Shown: piece by piece, positions 8,586 to 18,316 of the stretch | Layout: every line of letters begins with the position of its first letter | How positions within the stretch are numbered: position 1 is the stretch's first letter | NCBI GenBank assembly: GCA_900100595.1 | Contig: FMUA01000014.1 | Span: forward strand, 18,012 to 82,011 | DNA: 64,000 nucleotides | Source of the DNA: Ruminococcaceae bacterium P7 | GTDB lineage: Bacteria > Bacillota > Clostridia > Oscillospirales > Acutalibacteraceae | Direction: 5' to 3' | Translations under genes and position numbers: made by a program | The notes under the pieces: model-generated | What the model was told of the DNA's origin: nothing | Databases searched by the model: none | The model's input: only the letters and a program-made list of their open reading frames with translations

Positions 8586-9521
8586 ATGAAACTCAAACGC
8601 TGCCCGAATCTGCACTACTACGACGGCGATAAATATGACAGATGTCCCCACTGCGCGGCTCAGAAATCAGAGCCTGCACCCGCGCCGAAGCCCGTGATGG
8701 AGCCTGCTCCCGCAGAGCCGCCGAAGCCCGTCGAGCAACCCAAGCCTGTAGAACAGCGCAAGCCCGTAGAACAGCCAAAGCCCATTGAACCGCCCCTGCC
8801 CGTATCTTTTGCACAGACTCCTGCGGAGGACACATGGCGGTGCGGCTGCGGCGCGGTCAACAGCGGCAAGTTCTGTCCGCAGTGCGGCTCACCCCGACCC
8901 GCGGCGCCTGTTAAGGAGCCGAAGCCCGTTGTCGAGGAGCCGAAGCCTGTTGTTGAGGAACCTGCACCCGTTATCGAAGAACCCAAGCCCGTTGTGGAGG
9001 AACCTGCATCCGTTATCGAGGAACCCAAGCCCGTATTTGTGCCCGAGGACGATACCAAGACAGCGCCCGCGGGAGAGGTGCGCAAAATCTACTATCAGGA
9101 CGTAGTGGAGGACGCACCCGCGCCGAATGAGGACGAGGACGGCAACAAGACGCGCGTGCTGTTCGATGAGATGGAGGACGACTATGTGCTCGGATGGCTC
9201 GCCGTGACCAACACCTCGTCCAAGGGCAGGATCTTTACGATCACCTCGTCCAAGACGACCATCGGCAGAGCGGACGCGTCGCATCCCGTCGACATCGACC
9301 TGCGCAATGACCGCGGCGTTTCCAGAGGCGCGCAGGCGACCTTTGTCTACGATCCGCTCAACAAGCAGTTCTTCCTGCAGAGCGCAGGCGGCAAGACCTT
9401 TGTCTATGTCAACCGCGAGATCGTGCTGACCTACACGCGGCTCAAGCCGTATGACATTATCCGCATCGGCGACACCGAGCTGGTATTCGTACCCCTTTGC
9501 AGCGACGCCTTTTCGTGGTAA
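8586..9521 (+). CDS. Zinc-ribbon, Pro-rich, FHA-domain protein
   Basis: I chose the ATG at 8586, 8 bases from GGAGG; an ATG at 8580 is only 2 bases from it. The 311-aa product has a degenerate zinc ribbon (CPNLHYYDGDKYDRCPHC), a Pro/Lys/Glu-rich linker, a second ribbon (CGCGAVNSGKFCPQCG), repeated EEPKPVVEEPAPV-type units, and a C-terminal FHA domain (about 210-305) with TIGRADASHPVDIDL and the RGVSRGAQA core. FHA domains bind phosphothreonine. It is probably the reader for the adjacent kinase and may link phosphorylation to the secretion ATPase, whose own FHA domains appear to be absent. Confidence 0.85.
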   Translation: MKLKRCPNLHYYDGDKYDRCPHCAAQKSEPAPAPKPVMEPAPAEPPKPVEQPKPVEQRKPVEQPKPIEPPLPVSFAQTPAEDTWRCGCGAVNSGKFCPQCGSPRPAAPVKEPKPVVEEPKPVVEEPAPVIEEPKPVVEEPASVIEEPKPVFVPEDDTKTAPAGEVRKIYYQDVVEDAPAPNEDEDGNKTRVLFDEMEDDYVLGWLAVTNTSSKGRIFTITSSKTTIGRADASHPVDIDLRNDRGVSRGAQATFVYDPLNKQFFLQSAGGKTFVYVNREIVLTYTRLKPYDIIRIGDTELVFVPLCSDAFSW

Positions 9522-9539
9522 TATTCTGGAGATGATGAA

Positions 9540-11459
9540 ATGAAATACTGTCCCTACTGCATGAGCGAGCTGACGGAGCAGGACGCGCAATGTCCTGTCT
9601 GTCACCGCGCGCCGCAAGATTATCAGTCGCCGCCGCACGCGCTCAGACAGGGCGCGATGCTCAATAACCGCTATCTCGTCGGCGGCATTATCGGCGAGGG
9701 CGGCTTCGGCATCACCTATATCGGACTCGATACGCTTTTGCAGTTCCGCGTCGCGATCAAGGAGTTCTTCCCGAACGGCATGGTGAACCGCAACAACACC
9801 GTATCCAACGAGGTGCTCAGCATCAGCACCGAGTCCGCCAAGGAGCTTTTCTCAAAAAGCCGTGAGAACTTTTTGAGAGAAGCCCGCACCCTCGCCAAAT
9901 TCACCGACGAGGCAGGCGTCGTGGCGGTGCGCGATTTCTTCGAGGAGAACCGCACCGTCTACATCGTCATGGAATACCTCGACGGCATCACGCTCAAGAG
10001 CTATCTCAAGCAGGTGGGCAACATTTCGCCCTACAACACGGTATGCCTGCTGATGCCCGTGTTCCGTTCGCTGCGGAAGATCCACGCCAAGGGTCTGATC
10101 CACCGCGACATCAGCCCCGACAATATCATGCTGGTCGGAGAGCAGGTCAAGCTGCTCGACTTCGGCGCGGCGCGCGAGTTCGCGGACGAACGCAGCCTTT
10201 CCGTCATGCTCAAGCACGGCTACGCCCCGATGGAGCAGTACCGCCGCCACGGCGTACAGGGCGCGTGGACGGATGTGTACGCGATCTGCGCGGTCATGTA
10301 CCGCTGCATCACGGGCAGCGTGCCGCCCGACGCGCCCGAAAGGGTGTTTGAGGACGAGCTGAAAATGCCGTCAGAGCTGGGTATTGAGATCGACCCTGCC
10401 TTTGAGGACGTCCTCCGCCGCGGTCTTGCCATCAAGCCCGACGAGAGGATACAGAGCATCGACGAGCTGCTTGAGGAGCTGGACAAGGTGCCCGAGATCG
10501 ACATCGACGAGCCGTACACGCGCTCCGATTCCGACGGAGACGACGAGGAGAAAGAGCCTGTATCGGTTTCCGTGTCCGCACCGCAGCCTCCCGTGCAGGC
10601 GGTAAAGGACAACGCGGCTGACGCGCGTCTTTCGGAGTATGTCCCGCATTTTTCGGACAGCAGGGAGGAGGTCAAGCCGCAGCCGCAGCCCGAACAGAGC
10701 GAGCAAAAGCCCGCGCCCCCGAAAAAGAAAAGCAAGCTGCCGCTGATCATCGGCATCTCCGCTGCGGCGGTGGTGATCGGAGCGGCAATCACGGCGGCGG
10801 TTCTGATCTTCCTGAGCAACAAGCCGGCTCCCGTGCCGACGCCGACCTTCGCGGTATATTCGGCGACGACAGCCGCGCCGACCGAACAGGCGGCGACCGA
10901 AGCGACGGGTGAAACAGGCGAAACAGGCGACCCTGATTCCACTCAGCCGTTTACCTTTGACGTCAACGACGTGCAGTACCCCGATCTGGGCGACTATATC
11001 CATATCGACGACGGCTTTCTCACCGTGGACGAGAGCCTGTTCGGACAGGAGCTTGACGACGCGGCGCAGCGCTTCATGCCTGCGACGCTGTTCTGGAGCG
11101 GCAACCATCCCGTCTTTTCCGACGACGCGTACCGCATCCTCTGCCTGCCCGTCGAAAGCCCCGTCAACTACGGCGGCTACAACGGCGGCGTCTATCTCGA
11201 GACCGTCGATTTGATTTTCCGCGACAACAAGCTGGTTGTCATTCAGTACGAAAAGCATTCTGCATACAATAACGAGGTTGTCGCGCAGGCGAAGCAGCGC
11301 TACGGTGCGCCCGCAAGCGAGGAGGCCGAGAGAGCGGTCTGGGAGCTGGACGGCGGCGTCTCCTATGAGACGTGCATGGTGCACTACGACAACCGCGAGC
11401 TTGATCTGACCGATTTCTTCACACAGAGATACTACTCTCCCGACGAGTCGCCGCGCTAG
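9540..11459 (+). CDS. Membrane Ser/Thr protein kinase with zinc ribbon
   Basis: A 639-aa Hanks-type kinase. An N-terminal zinc ribbon has two CxxC pairs (C4/C7, C18/C21). The kinase domain runs about 44-310 with the glycine loop G52-E-G-G-F-G, lysine K74 in VAIKEFFP, H188-R-D in the catalytic loop and D207-F-G. An acidic linker, one membrane segment at about 400-426 and an extracytoplasmic Thr/Ala stalk and globular domain (about 427-639) follow. All key catalytic residues are present, so it should be active. It has no PASTA domains; those are in the next gene, a paralog that starts with the same ribbon. Confidence 0.92.
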   Translation: MKYCPYCMSELTEQDAQCPVCHRAPQDYQSPPHALRQGAMLNNRYLVGGIIGEGGFGITYIGLDTLLQFRVAIKEFFPNGMVNRNNTVSNEVLSISTESAKELFSKSRENFLREARTLAKFTDEAGVVAVRDFFEENRTVYIVMEYLDGITLKSYLKQVGNISPYNTVCLLMPVFRSLRKIHAKGLIHRDISPDNIMLVGEQVKLLDFGAAREFADERSLSVMLKHGYAPMEQYRRHGVQGAWTDVYAICAVMYRCITGSVPPDAPERVFEDELKMPSELGIEIDPAFEDVLRRGLAIKPDERIQSIDELLEELDKVPEIDIDEPYTRSDSDGDDEEKEPVSVSVSAPQPPVQAVKDNAADARLSEYVPHFSDSREEVKPQPQPEQSEQKPAPPKKKSKLPLIIGISAAAVVIGAAITAAVLIFLSNKPAPVPTPTFAVYSATTAAPTEQAATEATGETGETGDPDSTQPFTFDVNDVQYPDLGDYIHIDDGFLTVDESLFGQELDDAAQRFMPATLFWSGNHPVFSDDAYRILCLPVESPVNYGGYNGGVYLETVDLIFRDNKLVVIQYEKHSAYNNEVVAQAKQRYGAPASEEAERAVWELDGGVSYETCMVHYDNRELDLTDFFTQRYYSPDESPR

Positions 11460-11477
11460 GCGGCAGGAGGTACCGCT

Positions 11478-14141
11478 ATGAAATTCTGTATGAACTGCAT
11501 GTCGCAGTACGGCGACGACTATCAGATCTGTCCGCACTGCGGCTTTCAGGAGGGCACCCTTCCGACGGATTCGCGCTGCATGGAGCCGGGAGTGATCCTT
11601 GCCGACCGCTATATCGTCGGCATGCCGCTCGCGGCGGACAGCTGGACGATCCGCTACATCGGCTGGGACGCGCTCACCGAGCAGAAGGTGACCGTCAACG
11701 AGTTCTTCCCGACGCGCTTTGCCGTGCGCGAGATGGGAAAGACCGCCCTGACCGTCGTGAAGCAGGAGCCGTTCTATCACCATATGTCCGCACTTCTGCG
11801 GCGTTCGCGTCTGCTCGCGGAGACCAGACTGCCCGAGACGGTCTGTCCCGTGTACGAGAGCTTTGAGAAGAACGGCACCGCCTATGTGATCACGGCGCAC
11901 GTCGAGGGTCAGCCGATGCGCGATTTCCTCGCGGAACGCGCTCCCGTCAGTGAAGCGGAGGCGGAGCGGCTGATGCTGCCCGTGATGCGCGCGCTCGACA
12001 AGCTCCACGAAAACGGCTTTATCGCGGGCGGCTTTTCGCCCGATCATTTCACCGTGGTGAACGGACAGCCCGTGCTGTGCGATTTCATCGCGAACTGCTT
12101 CTTCCACGTCACCGACAATCCTGCCGACATCAGGGAGGAGCAATACGACAGCTTCTATCCGCCCGAGCGGCTCACGCCGTCGGAAACCATCCGTCTTGCG
12201 CCCGAAAACGACGTCTATTCGGCGGCGATGATTTTTTATGCGCTGCTCGGTATCGAATTGCCCGACGGAAAGGCGCGCACGGAGAACTATCAGCGCAGGC
12301 ATAAGGATATCCTCAAAAAGCCGTCCGCCTGCGGCGTGAAGATGGACAAGTCGAAGGAGAACGCGCTGATCAACGCGGCGGCTCCCGCTGTCCCGATCCG
12401 CACCTCGGATATGGAGACATTTATCAGGGAGCTGACGAGCGACCGTGAGGTGCCCATCAAGGCAAACGCCGGCAAGGGCTTTCCGCTCTGGGCGAAAATC
12501 GCGATACCCGCGGCGGCGGTCGTGCTGATCGCCGCGGCAATCCTGCTGATCCCGATGCTTTTCAGCAAGGGCGTCAAGGACTTGCCGCTCGACGACAAAA
12601 CCGTCGTGCCGAACGTCGTCAGCCTGACCGCCGAAAAGGCGGAGCAGGAGCTGCAGAAGGCAGGGCTGCTCCTCGAGATCGAGGGCAAGACCATCGACGA
12701 CAGCGTCGACGAGAACCTCGTCCTCGCGCAGAGCGTGCAGCAGGGCGAGATGGTCGGCGTCAACTCCGCGGTCGGCGTCACCGTCAGCGCGCATAGCAGC
12801 GAGTTTTCCATGCCGAACTTCGTCGGCATGCAGCTTGCGGGCTGCACCGACATCATGCAGCAGCTCGGCATCAGCTATTCGACCTCCGCCGAATACAGCG
12901 AGAGCGTCGCGGAGGGCTGCGTCATCTCCCAGAGCGTCACGCCGTTCACAAAGGTGAAGGCAGGACAGCCGCTGGAGCTGACGGTTTCCAAGGGCGCCGA
13001 CCCTGCAATGGCGGACAAGAGCGGAAGCGGCTATGATGACGGCGGCTACAGCTCAGGCGGCTACAGCGAACCCGCTGTCAGCGACTACCGCGAGCAGCCG
13101 TATGACGACGTGATAGAGCAGGCGGCGGAGGAGCATACGCCCGTCGAGATCACCGACCGCGTCGTTGACGATTCTCTGCCCGAGGGTACGGTGCTCGAGC
13201 AGTCGCCCGCGGCAGGTGAGGAACGCAAGGCGGACGAGCCTGTCAAGCTGGTCGTGTCCACTAAGGGTGGCACGGTGATTCTGCCCGACCTGACGCTGAT
13301 GAACAGGGACATCGTGGAATACATCCTCATTCAGTACGGACTGGTTCCCGAGTTTGAAAGCGACTACAGCGAGACTGTCGCCGAGGGACTGGTGTCCGCG
13401 CACGACCCGGCGGAGGACGCGGAGGTCGAGAGCGGCAGCATCGTAAAGGCGACGGTCAGCATGGGCAAGCCGCGTATCGAGATGCCCGATGTGACGGGCG
13501 CCGACGCCAAGACGGCGGCGGAGCAGCTGCGTGAGCTGGGGATCGCCTTTACGCTGATGTATGATTCCGACGCATCGAAGGAAGCCGGCGTCGTGCTGCG
13601 GCAGAACGTCCGCACGGGCGACGGGGTTGTCAAGGGACAGGAGGTCATTCTCACCGTCAACGCGCCGGACGGCGTATCGCGCGTGCCCGATGTTCTCGGG
13701 CTGGAGGTCGAGGACGCGGACAAGCTCGCGCAGGACGCGGGGCTGAACCTGCTGATATTCGTCGACCGCGACCATCCCTATTCCGAGGGCAAGGTCTACG
13801 CGCAGGGACCCAAGTCGGGAACCTTTATCGAGAGAGGAAGCGATCTCGTCGTGTTCCTCACGGGAAAGCAGGAGGAGCCGAGCGGACCGCCGTCGCTGGA
13901 GATCTCGACGCACGCCGCGACCATCGGCGTAGGACAGGAGTTCGTGCTCGGAATCGAGGCGAAGAACATTCAGGAGCTGACACTCGTGAATTATGAGATA
14001 TCCGACCCGCAGGTAGCGGACGTCGTGAAGATAGACAAAAAGACGCTTGCCATGACCTTCCGCGGTCTGAAGGCAGGCACGGCGCAGGTCGTGATCAGCT
14101 GCGGCGAGCTAAAGCAGGTCTGCACCGTGACGGTACAGTAA
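11478..14141 (+). CDS. PASTA-domain pseudokinase receptor with Big2-like end
   Basis: An 887-aa paralog of the upstream kinase with the same N-terminal zinc ribbon (C4/C7, C18/C21) and kinase fold, but the catalytic residues are gone. The glycine loop reads LAADSWTI, the ATP lysine is N74 (VTVNEFFP), HRD is A183-G-G and DFG is D202-F-I. A membrane segment spans about 340-362. Outside are five clear PASTA units and a more degenerate one (for example PNVVSLTAEKAEQELQKAGL), interrupted by a Gly/Ser/Tyr stretch, and a final Big2-like Ig domain. PASTA domains bind peptidoglycan or lipid II. It is probably a wall-sensing scaffold; pseudokinase folds also occur in the T7SS subunit EssB/YukC. Confidence 0.88.
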   Translation: MKFCMNCMSQYGDDYQICPHCGFQEGTLPTDSRCMEPGVILADRYIVGMPLAADSWTIRYIGWDALTEQKVTVNEFFPTRFAVREMGKTALTVVKQEPFYHHMSALLRRSRLLAETRLPETVCPVYESFEKNGTAYVITAHVEGQPMRDFLAERAPVSEAEAERLMLPVMRALDKLHENGFIAGGFSPDHFTVVNGQPVLCDFIANCFFHVTDNPADIREEQYDSFYPPERLTPSETIRLAPENDVYSAAMIFYALLGIELPDGKARTENYQRRHKDILKKPSACGVKMDKSKENALINAAAPAVPIRTSDMETFIRELTSDREVPIKANAGKGFPLWAKIAIPAAAVVLIAAAILLIPMLFSKGVKDLPLDDKTVVPNVVSLTAEKAEQELQKAGLLLEIEGKTIDDSVDENLVLAQSVQQGEMVGVNSAVGVTVSAHSSEFSMPNFVGMQLAGCTDIMQQLGISYSTSAEYSESVAEGCVISQSVTPFTKVKAGQPLELTVSKGADPAMADKSGSGYDDGGYSSGGYSEPAVSDYREQPYDDVIEQAAEEHTPVEITDRVVDDSLPEGTVLEQSPAAGEERKADEPVKLVVSTKGGTVILPDLTLMNRDIVEYILIQYGLVPEFESDYSETVAEGLVSAHDPAEDAEVESGSIVKATVSMGKPRIEMPDVTGADAKTAAEQLRELGIAFTLMYDSDASKEAGVVLRQNVRTGDGVVKGQEVILTVNAPDGVSRVPDVLGLEVEDADKLAQDAGLNLLIFVDRDHPYSEGKVYAQGPKSGTFIERGSDLVVFLTGKQEEPSGPPSLEISTHAATIGVGQEFVLGIEAKNIQELTLVNYEISDPQVADVVKIDKKTLAMTFRGLKAGTAQVVISCGELKQVCTVTVQ

Positions 14142-14151
14142 GGAGGACACA

Positions 14152-15174
14152 ATGGGACTGAATTTCCGCAAGAGCATCCAGCTGATTCCGGGGGTGAAGC
14201 TCAACCTGAGCAAGAGCGGCGCGAGCATCAGCGCAGGCGTGCCGGGGTTCCGCAAGAGCATCAACACGCAGGGACAGGTGACGACGACAGCGAGCATTCC
14301 GGGAACGGGACTGTATTACACCGACAAGAAAAAGGCGTTCGGCAAGGACGCCAAGACCGCCAAAAAAGCGGCGGAGAAGCAGGCGGCGGAGAAAAAGACG
14401 ACGAAGAAATCGACGTCGACCGCCGAGAAAAAGACGACAACGAAAAAAGCCGCTTCTTCCACCGAGAAAAAGACAGCGGCAAAGACAACAGCCGAAAAAT
14501 CAACGGCGAAAAAGACCGCGGCATCCTCTCAGACCGCACCCGTCAGCGAGCCGCAGCAGACCGCACCCGTATATACGAACGTCGGACAGGTCGACGCCGC
14601 GTCGCTCAAATCGATACACAAGACAGCCGACGACACGATCGACTGGAAGGCGGTCGCAGCGTCCGCAAAGGCGCCCGACGCGTTCTGCAGTCAGGTGATG
14701 TGGGCGTATTACCACTCCGTCGCGGCGGACGTGCTCAAGGGCGACATCGACACCTATCTGCAGCTGATCTACGAGGTCAATCCGCTCGATGATCTGCTCG
14801 GCTACGGCTCAAACTTCGAGTTCGGCACCGACAATCCGCGCAAGATGGAGGTCGAGTTCACGGTCAACCGCGAGCTGCTCTCTCACGCGTCGCAGACCAT
14901 GAGCAGCTTTGAATACAACGATTTGCTGCAGGATTTTGTGTGCAGCCTGAGCATCCGCGTCGCGCGCGATATGTTCGCGCTGCTGCCCGTTCAGAACGTC
15001 ATGGTTCACGCGGTTCTCGACGGCAATACGGTGCTCTCGGTCAGGTTCGACCGCGACAACCTCGCAAAGGTGAAGTTCGGCATGATCGACCCGTCGGACA
15101 CGGTTTCCAAGTTCACGCACAGCATGAGCTTTGACCGCATGCGGGGATTCCTGCCCGTGAGCAGGTTACTGTAA
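14152..15174 (+). CDS. DUF4236-domain protein with basic linker
   Basis: A 340-aa protein. Residues 1-57 are a DUF4236 domain (MGLNFRKSIQLIPGVKLNLS, then SISAGVPGFRKSIN and SIPGTGLYY). A Lys/Ala/Thr-rich linker (about 60-140, KKTTKKSTSTAEKK-like) follows, then a globular C-terminal domain of about 190 residues that I do not recognise. The start follows AAGGAGG, 10 bases after the pseudokinase stop. The function of DUF4236 is unknown; the basic linker could bind nucleic acid or wall polymers. Confidence 0.75.
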   Translation: MGLNFRKSIQLIPGVKLNLSKSGASISAGVPGFRKSINTQGQVTTTASIPGTGLYYTDKKKAFGKDAKTAKKAAEKQAAEKKTTKKSTSTAEKKTTTKKAASSTEKKTAAKTTAEKSTAKKTAASSQTAPVSEPQQTAPVYTNVGQVDAASLKSIHKTADDTIDWKAVAASAKAPDAFCSQVMWAYYHSVAADVLKGDIDTYLQLIYEVNPLDDLLGYGSNFEFGTDNPRKMEVEFTVNRELLSHASQTMSSFEYNDLLQDFVCSLSIRVARDMFALLPVQNVMVHAVLDGNTVLSVRFDRDNLAKVKFGMIDPSDTVSKFTHSMSFDRMRGFLPVSRLL

Positions 15175-15188
15175 ATAGAAAAAAATTC

Positions 15189-15220
15189 GGACAGCCTGCG
15201 GTGTTTGCCGCGGGCTGTCC
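15189..15220 (+). terminator. Terminator closing the T7SS/kinase locus
   Basis: A strong hairpin GGACAGCCTGCGG / CCGCGGGCTGTCC lies 14 bases after the DUF4236 stop, with a short T-containing tail. It may also serve the convergent minus-strand gene. Confidence 0.7.
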
Positions 15221-15240
15221 GTTTATTCGTGAAGCTTCAA

Positions 15241-15399
15241 TTACCACCATGTGTTGTAGATGCCGCCCTCATATTCTCCGGGAATTGGCTCGGGGTCGGT
15301 CGGGGTCACCGGCTCATCGCCGCCCGAGGTGGTGATGACGTCCTCTGTTTCAAATTCGGTTATGGTCATCCGTATGCGCTCATACGCTTCTGTTTGCAC
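15241..15399 (-). CDS. 52-aa EDVITTSG-type small peptide
   Basis: A minus-strand ORF of 52 codons starting with GTG at 15399, 10 bases after TAAGGAGG, which overlaps the stop of the upstream LRR gene. It begins MQTEAYERIRMTITEFETED, continues VITTSGGDEPVTPTDPEPIP and ends in an aromatic GGIYNTWW. There is no signal peptide. The T-x-F-E-x-E-D-V-I-T-T-S-G core resembles short uncharacterised peptides that I recall from Clostridia genomes; the function is unknown. It is probably coexpressed with the LRR gene. Confidence 0.55.
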   Translation of the reverse strand: MQTEAYERIRMTITEFETEDVITTSGGDEPVTPTDPEPIPGEYEGGIYNTWW

Positions 15400-15414
15400 G
15401 ATATGCAATCCTCC

Positions 15415-18137
15415 TTACGGGTTCGGGGTGTGTTCTGCGTCAAACAGTTCGTTTGCCGCCTGATTATACAGATAAGTCGCTTTTGCTAGATTCTTTTCCG
15501 CTTCGGGCGCTTTGTCGCTGTGAAGGACGGCGTTGGAGTAATCCAGCGCGGAGAAATAGTAGTCGGTTCCGTTGAAGGTGAACTTCTGATACTCGTCCAG
15601 CTTCGAGGCGTAAATATCCTCCATGTCATAGTGTACATAGTAGGTGGGGTAGTTCGCGTCCAATGCAAAGCTGAAATTGCTCGCTGTCTCCCAGCTGCCC
15701 GACTGTGACGCGTCCGTGATTTTGAAATAGTGGCGCAGCGTGGTGGTGGTGAGATAAATGACCGACGAGCCGTAGTATTTCAGACCGAGTTCGTCGATCG
15801 TTCTCATGTCGGTTTTGCTCTTTCCGGGATTCGCGGCGTCGATCGCAGTCTGGATTTTCGCTGATGTGACGGCGTTCCGCGCCGAATCAAGAGCCGCCAA
15901 TTCGTCTGTGCTCAGCTCTCCGTCGGCAAGACCGAGGTCGGCATAGACTCTGTCAAACTGTACCTGCGCCATCGAGCCGTAGTAGAGCATCTTTCTGACA
16001 ATGTTCTTCTGCAAACCCGTAGCGGTAGAGGAGTTGAGCAAATCCATTCCGTATTCCTTGACGCTGTAGCGGTCGCTGTCCCAGTGGAGCTTCCATTCGT
16101 CTCCGTCCTTGTAGTAAGCGGTGGCGTGGATGTTGTACGCCATCTCGGCGGCAGGCACGTTGCAGGTTGCGACGTAGTAGGTTTTGCTGCCCTCCACGGT
16201 TTTTCTGAGCTTGGTGCATTCCGCGGTCTTGACCTTGTCGTTGACCTTCCACTCAAAGTGTACCTTCACGTTGCCGTTTTCCAAATCTGCTTCGGTGACG
16301 TCGCCATCTCCTACCGCACCGAGATAGAAGTTCAGCGCGATATCGCCGTGGAGTGAGATCGAGTGTCCCTTGAACAGGCGTTCCTTTTCCGTCGATTCAT
16401 ATCTCGCGATGTAATGAATTTCATTACCGGTTGCAGATACCCGCTCCCAGTGGGCGAACAGATGATAATGACTTGCAGTATCGGGCTTGATGGGCGTCGC
16501 GCCGGGATAGACGGGTGTTTCGCCGCTTTTGATGACCTGCTGTACGATGGTGGGGTTGGTATCGTCGTCATCCAGGTTCCATGTGACGGTGACGAATTGG
16601 TCCTCCGTCGCACGGCTGTCATCAATCAGGGTGCCTTCCGCATCGTCTCCCGTCGAGCCGTAGACGCTGAACAGGACGGCGTATTTCTCTTCGCCGTTCA
16701 CGGGCACCGTGATGTTGTCCCAGTAGAACGACATGCCCGAGTCAACGCCCGTCAGGTCGCCTGTTTCCTGCGAATTGCTGTTTTTGTTGAAGATCCTGTC
16801 GGGATAGAGCGTCAGCGTATAGACGCCCGCCGCGTTTTGGGCGTATGTCGCTGAAGCGGGACCGTAGAAGAAGGTCGCGGGTGCGGATTGAGAAGAGGAA
16901 TCGGTCTGGTCGATCAGGACGTTCTTTCCGATAAAGCCGAGTGTGGCATGTTCATCTCCGCCTTGCGTGGTTTTGTCGTAAACATCGTTGCCCGACCGCA
17001 TATAGAAGCCGACCTGTGTTCCGTCCTCGGTGATCGGCTTGAGGGCGGCGTTGTCGTCCGCGCCGATTTTGATATCGCCCGCGCTGCCGAGCTTCAGTGA
17101 GATTTCGCCCTCTCCCGTGTTTTTGAGGGTGTAGATCATCTTGACGGTGTTCGGACCGACGTATTCATGCGTGATGAACAGCGAAAAAGGAGCGGTTTCA
17201 TCGGTACAGTGCTCGATTTTATGCGACTGATCGTTGATGACGGCTTTATACAGCTTGCCCGTGTGGTTGTCGGTCAGCGCGTAGTAAGCGTTGTTATAAT
17301 ACACGCAGGTGGCAAAGCCCGCGTTGCCGTAGGTGACGGATTTTTTGACGTTGTCGTACTTGCCGACGATGATGTAGGGCGCGGAGCCGCCGAAGATATG
17401 GCTGTTGACCGAGCCGTAGAACGCGGTGATGTTTCTCTCTTTGGTGTCGGCGCTCGCGTAGGGGTCGGTCAGGTCGGCAACGAAGTCGACGTTAGAGGCG
17501 GTCGGAAGATTGCCCGCGTAATCCGTCAATACATGAACCTCGGTTTTGGGATCTTTCGCGTCGACGATGTTGTCCCAGTTCAGATTTTTCGGATTGGCGT
17601 AGCAGACGATCCTGCTGAGGTTTTTCATATTGCCGAAGGCTTGTTCGCCGATTTCGATGACGCTCGGGGGAATGATGATCTCCTCGAGCGCCTGCCCCCA
17701 GAACGCGTACTTGCCGATGGAGGTGACCGTGTTGGCGATATCGAGATTATACAGAACGATGCGCGAGTTCGCCTGAGACAGGTAGAAGCTGTAGTCGCCG
17801 ATGCGTGTCACGCCGTATTCCACGAAGATTTTGTGGATCATGATCTGCTGCACCATCGAGTCCATTCCCAGACGGTACCACGGGGCGGTGGTGTTGCCGT
17901 TCAGCAGCGAGTAGTCCCCGCGATCGCGCCCGTGCCGAAAATCGCCATAGAGCCGTCGGGGAAGCAGTAGTAGGTGGTGTCGGTGCCGCAGTCTCCGTAG
18001 AAGCTGTCCATGATGGTCGGATAAACCTTTCCCTGCGCGTCGGCGGCGTTTGCCGTCAGCGGTGCGGAAAGGACGGCGCCTGCCGTCAGCATGAGCGAAA
18101 GAAGCAGGCTCAACAGTTTGCGTGGCAGTTTTGTCAT
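15415..18137 (-). pseudogene. Secreted LRR surface protein with one frameshift
   Basis: The ATG at 18137 opens a clear signal peptide (MTKLPRKLLSLLLSLMLTAG, cleavage after NAA) in one frame, ending ...GAIAGTTRC-stop. The rest continues in another frame from ...GDYSLLNGN at a run of four C (17916-17919 on the + strand); one added base would restore a protein of about 907 aa. The body has BspA-type LRR repeats (LDIANTVTSIGKYAF, IIIPPSVIEIGEQAF), an Ig/beta-rich middle and a C-terminal domain with GHSISLHGDIALNFYLGA common in Ruminococcus surface proteins. It may be a real pseudogene or a sequencing error. Confidence 0.8.
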
Positions 18138-18189
18138 AACATTTCCTCCATTTTTGCTCCAAATAGATTTCTGAGTAGATTATTATATC

Positions 18190-18218
18190 ATTATAACATA
18201 TTATGTACATAAAATCAA
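18190..18218 (-). promoter_or_regulatory. Promoter of the LRR gene
   Basis: On the minus strand TTGATT (18213-18218) and TATAAT (18190-18195) are 17 bp apart, about 55 bases upstream of the LRR start. Confidence 0.65.
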
Positions 18219-18273
18219 CAATATATTTTTGACATGTGAAAACGGATTTGTTGTCAAATGCGGAAATCGGGCG

Positions 18274-18303
18274 AAAAAAAGAACCTTTCCGAAGAAAGGC
18301 TCT
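18274..18303 (-). terminator. Terminator after the NMN adenylyltransferase gene
   Basis: Minus-strand hairpin GAGCCTTTC-ttcg-GAAAGGTTC followed by seven T, directly downstream of the gene ending at 18317. Confidence 0.8.
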
Positions 18304-18316
18304 GAAAGGGTTAGAA

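Noticed and set aside
10371..12794. 807-aa open frame on the minus strand
   Set aside because: It lies antisense to the kinase and pseudokinase genes, which have clear domains; it has odd His/Arg/Asp-rich composition and no recognisable domain. It is a GC-rich shadow.
15205..15489. 94-aa plus-strand ORF after the DUF4236 gene
   Set aside because: It overlaps the terminator and is antisense to the 52-aa peptide gene and LRR gene end; no ribosome site.
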